A stretch of 5,395 nt of DNA. It comes from Planctomycetota bacterium (GTDB lineage Bacteria > Planctomycetota > UBA8108). This document shows, one piece after another, positions 1-4,519 of this stretch; the first letter of the stretch is position 1; each line of letters begins with the position of its first letter. The translations under genes and the position numbers were made by a program. The notes under the pieces are model-generated. The model was not told the origin of the DNA, made no database searches, and saw nothing but the letters and a program-made list of their open reading frames with translations. The DNA lies in contig JAKUSY010000234.1 of assembly GCA_022451445.1 (NCBI GenBank), positions 1 to 5,395 on the forward strand, given 5' to 3'.

Positions 1-646
1 TCCGCATGAAGAGCACCGCCTCGGCTACGTCATCGGTCCGGATCAGCGTAGCAGGGTCGAGATCCGGGCGGGCCTGGCGGATCAGGTCGGTGTCGACCCC
101 GCCGGGGCAGACGGCGCGGACCCTGATGCCCGAGGGGGCCGCCTCGGTGGCGATGCTCCGGGTGAGCCCCATCACCGCGTGCTTGCTGGCGCCGTAGGCC
201 GCCTGGTCGGGGTAGCCCTTGAGGCCAACCACGCTGGCGATGTTGATAATGTCTCCATCGCCGGCATTCTTCATGTGAGGAAGCGCCGCCTGCATGAAGA
301 GGTAGGTTCACCCGGCGTTGAACGCCATGGTTGTGAGAAGCTCCCGGTAGGGGACCTCCTCGATCGGTCCGAAGGTCCCCGTTCCCGCGTTGTTGACCAG
401 GATGTCAATGTTCCCGTGGCGCTCGAGATGACCGGTCGTAGCGTCCCTCACTCCGTCCTCGTCGGTGACGTCACAGGGATGGGCATGGATGCCGGCGCTC
501 TCGGCGCTGAGAGACTCGAGAGCCTCCGCACCCCGCGCGATGGCGGTGACAAGCACTCCCTCGGCGGCCAGCCGCAAGGCGAGGGTTCTGCCGATCCCGC
601 GCGAGGCTCCCGTGAGGATGCATGATTTTCCGGCAAGGTCTCTCAT
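1..646 (-). pseudogene. Short-chain dehydrogenase/reductase, interrupted by an in-frame TGA; 3' end outside window
   Basis: This is a classical SDR, an NAD(P)-dependent oxidoreductase with a Rossmann fold; the substrate cannot be told. Residues 1-112 carry the cofactor motif TGASRGIG (12-19), CDVTD (58-62), NNAG (85-88) and the catalytic Asn110. Codon 113 is TGA (308-310). The same frame then stays open for 102 codons to the left edge with Ser138 (NIASVVG), Tyr151 and Lys155 (YGASK) and the PGGVDT loop at 181-186, so the whole Asn-Ser-Tyr-Lys tetrad is present, split by the stop. The stop sits at the Gly position of the usual N-x-x-G of helix 4, so one G-to-T change in GGA would explain it. 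Codon use does not change after the stop, which suggests a recent mutation or a sequencing error. Translation from 646 without readthrough would give a 112-residue fragment lacking the active site. The start puts the cofactor motif at the usual place; no Shine-Dalgarno is visible. It faces away from the cyclotransferase-like gene at 669. Confidence 0.85.
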
Positions 647-668
647 TGGCAGTATGATAATCCGTTGA
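647..668. promoter_or_regulatory. Candidate bidirectional promoter with symmetric -10 element
   Basis: Only 22 bp separate the two divergent start codons. The core TATGATA (653-659) reads as TATGAT on the plus strand (653-658) and TATCAT on the minus strand (659-654). Predicted start points lie near 665 for plus and 647 for minus, about 18 bp apart and within a few bases of each start codon. Neither gene has a Shine-Dalgarno, so near-leaderless transcripts are possible. Candidate -35 boxes are poor: CCGGCA at 630-635 for plus, about 3 of 6 matches for minus. Bacterial promoters with symmetric -10 sequences and divergent start points are known; assigning that role here is inference. Confidence 0.35.
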
Positions 669-1112
669 ATGCGATCTTCAGAAGAAAGTATCCAGCCGAA
701 TCCGGGCGATGCGCCGCTCAGGGTGTTTGTCTACGGGACCCTGCGGGCTGGCGGCAGGTTCCGTCCCCAGGTGGATCACCTCGTGAATACCCAGGAAGGC
801 GGAAGCATCCGCGCCTGTATGTACCATTTCGCCGACGAGGGATCGAGGGGAGAGTATCCCTTTATCGTTCGGGGAGACTCCGTGGTGTATGGGGAGGTGC
901 TGACCTTCAAAGACTGGGAGCGGGCGCTGGAGGTTCTCGACCGTATCGAGGGCTATCCCCACCTCTATACCCGCGAGGTGGTGATCGTCACCTGCGCCGG
1001 CGGTACGCTCAGGGCGCAGTGTTATTTCATCCGGCCCGGGGCGGAGCGCCGAGGGCTGCTGATCGAGTCGGGCGACTGGATGCTTGAATCAGAAATCGAA
1101 GAAGCCGAGTGA
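669..1112 (+). CDS. Gamma-glutamylcyclotransferase-like (AIG2/GGACT/YtfP family) protein
   Basis: 147 residues, a typical length for this small cytosolic beta-barrel family. Members cleave gamma-glutamyl or epsilon-glutamyl amines and release 5-oxoproline, or have unassigned roles; the exact substrate cannot be read from sequence. Visible family signatures are the glycine-loop motif VFVYGTLRAGG (19-29), a YP at 63-64, VVYGEVLTF (72-80), the block LDRIEGYPHLYTREVV (90-105) with Glu94 as the likely catalytic acid, and the C-terminal ESGDW (133-137). The ATG at 669 is the first start in frame. About 17 extra residues precede the conserved core and no Shine-Dalgarno is visible, so a GTG at 723 cannot be ruled out, though it has no ribosome site either. 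It starts 22 bp from the divergent SDR gene, and its last 24 bp overlap the 3' end of the opposing gene. The family call is firm; the enzyme activity is not. Confidence 0.88.
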   Translation: MRSSEESIQPNPGDAPLRVFVYGTLRAGGRFRPQVDHLVNTQEGGSIRACMYHFADEGSRGEYPFIVRGDSVVYGEVLTFKDWERALEVLDRIEGYPHLYTREVVIVTCAGGTLRAQCYFIRPGAERRGLLIESGDWMLESEIEEAE

Positions 1113-2345
1113 CTTGCTGACGTCTAGCATCTGGGTTGCCACCCGGGCCCTTGTCTTGCGGACCTCGTCGGTCGCGGGCATCCGGCCGAGCAGGTCCTGC
1201 GCGGAGCGAAGGGTCTCGTAGGCCTTCTTGAAGTCGCCGCGTTTTTTCTCATCCCGGCGGGCGTTGATGTAGTAGGTGTTCGCCTTTGAGATGAGCCGCC
1301 CGACCTTCTGCATGGCTGAATTGTCGGCGGCGGTGGGTTGGCGGACAGGTCTCCTGGGAGGGGGTCGCCTTGGGGGCCGCGGCGGCTTGCTGGCCACCAC
1401 CGGCTCGGGCCGCCCCGGGGATTCGCTGCCGGCCACCAGGTGCGCCGGGGGGGTGGCGGCGATCTCCTCGGCTCGGAGCTCGGCCTTTCTCTCGATCGCG
1501 GCGATCCCGCTGCCGCTGGCGAGGTACCAATAGGGCAGGAGGTCTTCAGCCTTGGACTCGCCCAGCACGGAGAGGGCCAGGGCGGCATCTTCGCGCTCGA
1601 GCAATTCGGTGAGGAGGCCGTAGCCCTCGTCGACGAGTCCCAGGCGATAGTATTTCCGTACCCCGCGGAGATAGAAATCCAGGGGATCCTTGCGGCTGTC
1701 GATCCGCTTGCCAAGCCGGGTGAGGAGGATCCTCCTGCTGGCGGAGGGGGCGATATCCTGCACCTTCCTGACGTCCTGTTTTCTCAGGGTGGTTACGCCG
1801 CCGCTGATCAGCTTGAGCTTGTAGCTGTCGAAACTTTCCTCGACGGATGTGCAGATGTGGCTATTGCCGTTGGCCTGGACGATCTCTTTGAGGGCGGGCG
1901 CTTTCCCCGATTCGCTCGGCTCCATCGCCTGCAGGAGCTTGATGCGAGCCTCGAGCTGGCGGGCCTTTTCGCGCGTTATTCCGCTGGAATCCTGGACCAT
2001 TTCACGGGCTGAGCGGGCCGCCTGGGGCAGCTTGTGGCTGCCGATCAGGTCCGTGATTTCCTCGAGTTTCGACTCATCGAGGGAACTGACGGTAAGATCG
2101 ATCGGCTTGAGCTCCGAGGGGCTGATGGGCCGGGAGACCCCGGGACGAGGCTCTTCAACCCCGGGCTCGGCCCCGGGATCGGGGAAATCGTCACCAGGAG
2201 AGGGCCCGGGCGTCTTCGCGGGGGTGTTGCCGCCGACCTCGTCGCCGGGCTGCCCTTTGTTATTTTCCGCATCGCTCCATCCTTTTACAATCCCGCCAGC
2301 CAGGGCCAGGAAAGAGATCAATACGCAGGTGGACTTGAAATCCAC
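1089..2345 (-). CDS. Exported helical-repeat protein with proline-rich linkers, function unknown
   Basis: I do not recognise a named family. The 418-residue product starts with Lys4 and a hydrophobic stretch (about 6-20, CVLISFLALAGGIV), which fits a signal peptide or N-terminal anchor; there is no lipobox cysteine. Residues 30-72 form an acidic Pro/Gly-rich linker. Residues 93-141 look like a TPR-type helix pair. Residues 160-198 (SYKLKLISGGVTTLRKQDVRKVQ region) resemble short beta-rich segments seen in other exported planctomycete proteins. Residues 222-252 look like a second TPR-like pair (FYLRGVRKYYRLG). Residues 308-337 are a strongly basic Pro/Arg linker, and 345-415 form a final helical domain with TPR-like spacing. 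The start is GTG at 2345, supported by GAGGAG 8 bp upstream. A scaffold or protein-binding role in the envelope is inference. It is divergent from the HEAT-VWA gene and overlaps the 3' end of the cyclotransferase-like gene. Confidence 0.8.
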   Translation of the reverse strand: MDFKSTCVLISFLALAGGIVKGWSDAENNKGQPGDEVGGNTPAKTPGPSPGDDFPDPGAEPGVEEPRPGVSRPISPSELKPIDLTVSSLDESKLEEITDLIGSHKLPQAARSAREMVQDSSGITREKARQLEARIKLLQAMEPSESGKAPALKEIVQANGNSHICTSVEESFDSYKLKLISGGVTTLRKQDVRKVQDIAPSASRRILLTRLGKRIDSRKDPLDFYLRGVRKYYRLGLVDEGYGLLTELLEREDAALALSVLGESKAEDLLPYWYLASGSGIAAIERKAELRAEEIAATPPAHLVAGSESPGRPEPVVASKPPRPPRRPPPRRPVRQPTAADNSAMQKVGRLISKANTYYINARRDEKKRGDFKKAYETLRSAQDLLGRMPATDEVRKTRARVATQMLDVSKSLGFFDF

Positions 2346-2353
2346 TGTCCTTG

Positions 2354-2359
2354 CTCCTC
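2354..2359 (-). promoter_or_regulatory. Shine-Dalgarno GAGGAG fixing a GTG start
   Basis: On the minus strand GAGGAG lies 8 bp before the GTG at 2345-2343. The spacing is good, and no ATG nearby gives a better signal peptide, so this site decides the start of the exported helical-repeat protein. Confidence 0.75.
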
Positions 2360-2389
2360 AAAACGCGGTTCCGGATAAATACCCGGGTA

Positions 2390-2418
2390 ATTTTAACAGA
2401 ACTACGGGGTTCTATCCC
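2390..2418 (-). promoter_or_regulatory. Candidate extended -10 promoter for the exported helical-repeat gene
   Basis: On the minus strand TGTTAAAAT (2398-2390) matches an extended -10, with TAAAAT agreeing with TATAAT at 5 of 6 positions. Seventeen bp upstream is GGGATA (2418-2413), a weak -35 with 3 of 6 matches, as is usual when an extended -10 is present. The predicted start point near 2383 would leave a leader of about 38 nt that holds the Shine-Dalgarno at 2354-2359. A second -10-like TAGAAT (2434-2429) has no -35. Sigma-70 rules are assumed to hold in this organism. Confidence 0.35.
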
Positions 2419-2498
2419 GCAATTCGGTATTCTAACTCCAGATGGAAACTCGTAGCCGGGAGTCGGTGGCCGTCCTACAATAAAAACGCGTTCGTCAT

Positions 2499-2522
2499 CG
2501 ATAAGGGCTTTGACGCTTATCG
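2499..2522. repeat. Inverted repeat, 7-bp perfect arms, 10-nt loop
   Basis: CGATAAG (2499-2505) and CTTATCG (2516-2522) are perfect reverse complements around a 10-nt loop, with one more T-G wobble pair possible outside. There is no T-run directly after it on either strand, so it is not a standard terminator. It could be an operator for a dimeric regulator or an RNA hairpin. The function is unknown. Confidence 0.5.
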
Positions 2523-2543
2523 GAGTCTCCCGGGTGAGGGCAT

Positions 2544-2585
2544 AAAAAAGGCCTTCGACCGAGAGGGGAATAGCCGAAGACCCTT
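2544..2585 (-). terminator. Intrinsic terminator on the minus strand
   Basis: Read on the minus strand, the arm AAGGGTCTTCGGCT (2585-2572) pairs with GGTCGAAGGCCTTT (2560-2547) over 14 bp, with four G-U pairs and an 11-nt loop. Three more T residues (2546-2544) and AT follow. On the plus strand the same sequence has A-C mismatches and an A-run before it, so the signal is directional. It lies between divergent genes, with no recognised minus-strand gene just upstream of it. It may stop antisense transcription coming out of the HEAT-VWA gene, or end a small unannotated RNA. Confidence 0.6.
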
Positions 2586-2623
2586 AGTGAAACTGACATG
2601 TGACTAAATATCTATCGGTAAAC

Positions 2624-2638
2624 AAGGAGTTTATCTTG
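2624..2638 (+). promoter_or_regulatory. Upstream Shine-Dalgarno AAGGAG with in-frame TTG
   Basis: AAGGAG (2624-2629) is followed after 6 bp by TTG (2636-2638), which is in frame with the HEAT-VWA gene and 11 codons ahead of its ATG. Use of this start would add an MTLVFRRRPPG extension before the signal peptide. The three arginines are largely encoded by the second Shine-Dalgarno, so this site may be chance or a secondary start. Confidence 0.35.
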
Positions 2639-2652
2639 ACCCTAGTTTTCCG

Positions 2653-2658
2653 AAGGAG
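2653..2658 (+). promoter_or_regulatory. Shine-Dalgarno AAGGAG for the HEAT-VWA gene
   Basis: AAGGAG lies 10 bp before the ATG at 2669. This start places a classical signal peptide (MKSRFVLLVLAALLAGG) directly at the N terminus, so I prefer it to the TTG at 2636 and the GTG at 2600. Confidence 0.7.
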
Positions 2659-2668
2659 ACCCCCAGGC

Positions 2669-4501
2669 ATGAAAAGTCGATTCGTACTTCTGGTCCTGGC
2701 CGCGCTGCTGGCGGGCGGCCTGTTCCATGGCGACGGGCTCTGCGCCCAGGACGGTAAGGAGAAGGAGAAGGACAAGGACAAGGGGAAGGCCGTAGCGAAA
2801 AAGCCCAGGGTCAGCGACCCCCAGGAGATTCTCAAGCTGCTGCAGGAAAGGATGAAGGCCCTCAGGTCCGCATCCATCGAGTTCAGGATTACCTGTATTC
2901 TCGAATTTGCCAACGCGCCCTGCAAGGAGACGGTGGACTACCTCACCAGGCTCTACTCCACGGAGAAGAACGCCGGCGTGCACATGGCGATCACCCAGGC
3001 TCTCGGCAAGATCGCCTCCGAGGGGGCCATTCGTTCGGTCATCCTCAAGGGGCTGCCGCTGCTGGCGAACAACGCCTTCAACATCACCGCGGTCGCCGAG
3101 GCGCTCGAGAACAGGCTCGAGTCGAGGGCTGAACAATGGCTGCTGAAGTCCGGCCTGAAGGCTCAGGGCCTGCGCAACAGTGAGCCTGTCTGGCACCGGG
3201 TTCTCGCCGCCGTGGCTGATTTCAAGAACCCGCAGCGGATCACCTTCCTGGGGCGCGAACTGCTGACTAACCGTTCGCCCAAGACGCTGGTTGTGATACT
3301 CAATGCCCTGGAGGATACTTCCGATAAGAAGGTCATCGGCATCGCCGGGAAGATGGTGAACCACAAGGATCCCGGGGTGCAGGTCGCCGCGATGAGCCTG
3401 CTCTACAGCCAGGGCGGAAGCAAGCAGAAGAAGCTCTTCGAGAAGGGAATCAAGAACCGCGCCTGGCAGGTGCGGCTGCTCAGCCTTCGGACGCTCGCCC
3501 GGCTCAAGCATCGGAAGATCACGGAATACGCCATAGCCGCGCTCAACGATCCGGATCCCAGGGTCCAGGTAAACGCGGTGAGGATACTTCTCGACCAGGG
3601 TGGACGCGAGGTGGTGCTGCCGCTGATCCGTCAGATCGACAAGGCCAGCGGCAGGGTCAAGGATGACATCGTAGATGCCCTCACCCGGCTTACCGGCAAG
3701 GACCTGGGGCCATCTACCTTCCAGTGGGAAGGATGGTGGGAGCAGAAGGGGAAGACGGTCAAGGTGGTGGCGAGATGCTCGGCCGAGGAATTCACGAAGC
3801 TCAAGCAGAAGCTGGCGGAAGACACCCGCACGGTCGCCTACCACGGCCTCAGGGTGCTGAGCGACAATTTCATCTTCATCTTCGATTCATCCGAGAGCAT
3901 GAAGGAGCTGTACGTTCCCCCGGAGGAGCGAAAAGAAAACCTTGCCGGCCGCGTGGGCGGCGAACCCGGAAGAACCGTTGTCGTCGATCCGGAGAACCCC
4001 AACGGCAACGGAGGAGCCCAGGTGCAGAAGCAGGCCCTCCAGAGCAAGCTGCTCGTCGCCCAGAAGAACCTGAAGAAGGTGCTCACCGGCCTGAAGAACG
4101 GCAAGAAGTTCGACATCATCATATTCGAGAGCATCATCACCGATTTCATCAGGGCCAAGCTGGAGAAGACACCCGACAGGCTGGCGCTGCTCAATGTCCA
4201 GTCGAGACAGAAGGCCCTGGCCTTTGTCGACCAGGCCAAGGCCCAGGGACAGACCTACATGCTGCGGGCTCTCGAGACGGCGTTCGAGAACGAGGAGGTG
4301 GACACCATCTACCTGCTCTCCGACGGGGCTCCGACCCCGCCTGAGAGGGCGGGCATGACGGTCATCCTCGAGCGCATGCGCAAGCTCAACCGCCTGCGGT
4401 CGGTGAAGGTCAACACCATCGGCTTCGACCTGAAGGAAAAAGAGAAGGAGTTTCTCCGCACGCTGGCGGATGAGCACTTCGGGGTCTTTATCGAGCGCTG
4501 A
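2669..4501 (+). CDS. Exported HEAT-repeat / von Willebrand factor A domain protein
   Basis: The 610-residue product has a signal peptide (1 to about 26; Lys2, Arg4, hydrophobic 5-18, likely cut after LCA). A short Lys/Glu/Asp-rich segment (30-40) follows. Residues about 70-345 are HEAT-like helical repeats, clearest at 234-250 (DPGVQVAAMSLLYSQGG), 263-294 and 294-324 (DPDPRVQVNAVRILLDQGG). A junction signature LTGKDLG (341-347) with Trp353, Trp356 and Trp357 leads into the VWA domain (about 398-610). The MIDAS metal site is complete: DSSES (406-410, DxSxS), Thr529 in GQT and Asp552 in SDG; VWA strands FIFIFD, FDIIIF and VDTIYLLSD are visible. Such VWA domains usually bind a protein ligand through a divalent cation. 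Export implies a periplasmic or surface adhesion or assembly role; the partner is unknown. A Gly/Asn/Pro-rich insertion (about 415-452) follows DxSxS. The gene is divergent from the helical-repeat gene and ends 12 bp from a convergent EF-hand gene. The domain call is firm. Confidence 0.9.
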   Translation: MKSRFVLLVLAALLAGGLFHGDGLCAQDGKEKEKDKDKGKAVAKKPRVSDPQEILKLLQERMKALRSASIEFRITCILEFANAPCKETVDYLTRLYSTEKNAGVHMAITQALGKIASEGAIRSVILKGLPLLANNAFNITAVAEALENRLESRAEQWLLKSGLKAQGLRNSEPVWHRVLAAVADFKNPQRITFLGRELLTNRSPKTLVVILNALEDTSDKKVIGIAGKMVNHKDPGVQVAAMSLLYSQGGSKQKKLFEKGIKNRAWQVRLLSLRTLARLKHRKITEYAIAALNDPDPRVQVNAVRILLDQGGREVVLPLIRQIDKASGRVKDDIVDALTRLTGKDLGPSTFQWEGWWEQKGKTVKVVARCSAEEFTKLKQKLAEDTRTVAYHGLRVLSDNFIFIFDSSESMKELYVPPEERKENLAGRVGGEPGRTVVVDPENPNGNGGAQVQKQALQSKLLVAQKNLKKVLTGLKNGKKFDIIIFESIITDFIRAKLEKTPDRLALLNVQSRQKALAFVDQAKAQGQTYMLRALETAFENEEVDTIYLLSDGAPTPPERAGMTVILERMRKLNRLRSVKVNTIGFDLKEKEKEFLRTLADEHFGVFIER

Positions 4502-4519
4502 TCGCGCCGGCTCTCAGCG
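4496..4519. terminator. Possible bidirectional terminator hairpin between convergent genes
   Basis: CGCTGA (4496-4501) and TCAGCG (4514-4519) are a perfect 6-bp inverted repeat with a 12-nt GC-rich loop, followed on the plus strand by a modest T-rich run (4520-4525). Each arm is the Arg codon plus TGA stop that ends one of the two facing genes, so the repeat may simply reflect identical gene ends. The stem is short, and the minus-strand side has no T-run. Confidence 0.3.

Larger units (their letters stand above)
2346..2668. other. Divergent intergenic control region
   Basis: This 323-bp stretch separates the divergently transcribed exported protein (minus) and HEAT-VWA gene (plus), and it is visibly more AT-rich than the flanking genes. 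From left to right it holds the Shine-Dalgarno and candidate promoter of the minus gene, a short CGGG/CCCG inverted repeat (2405-2419), a 7-bp hairpin (2499-2522), a minus-strand intrinsic terminator (2544-2585) and two Shine-Dalgarno sites for the plus gene. I found no convincing sigma-70 promoter for the plus gene. I do not see a coding region; open frames crossing it are shadows that lack codon bias or a ribosome site. Confidence 0.7.

Noticed and set aside
308..310. Genetic-code change with TGA read as Gly, as in Gracilibacteria/SR1
   Set aside because: The replaced residue is indeed Gly, but all four intact genes in the window end in TGA at natural C termini, and the high GC content does not fit those lineages.
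2405..2419. tRNA T-arm-like GGGGTTCTATCCC
   Set aside because: There is no acceptor stem, anticodon arm or D-arm around it; the stem is only 4 bp.
2510..2547. TTGACG ... ATAAAA as a promoter for the HEAT-VWA gene
   Set aside because: The spacing is about 26 bp, far from the usual 16-18, and the TTGACG falls inside the loop and arm of the 2499-2522 hairpin.
2598..2603. ATGTGA start-stop in the leader of the HEAT-VWA gene
   Set aside because: There is no Shine-Dalgarno before it, and such a hexamer occurs often by chance.
1849..2607. Long plus-strand open frame (252 codons)
   Set aside because: It lies antisense to the exported helical-repeat gene and then runs through the intergenic region; there is no ribosome site or recognisable domain, and GC-rich coding DNA commonly gives such shadows.
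2669..2745. Tat or lipoprotein signal on the HEAT-VWA protein
   Set aside because: No twin-arginine plus FLK motif is present, and the only nearby Cys (residue 25) is preceded by DGL rather than a lipobox; an ordinary signal peptide fits better.
2642..3844. Long minus-strand open frame (400 codons)
   Set aside because: It lies antisense to the HEAT-VWA gene in codon register. The composition is that of a shadow, with no motif, while the plus strand has clear HEAT and VWA signatures.
3724..4344. Plus-strand open frame (206 codons) inside the HEAT-VWA gene
   Set aside because: It is a frame-shifted shadow with low-complexity Arg/Gly/Glu-rich sequence; the main frame carries the MIDAS residues through the same DNA.
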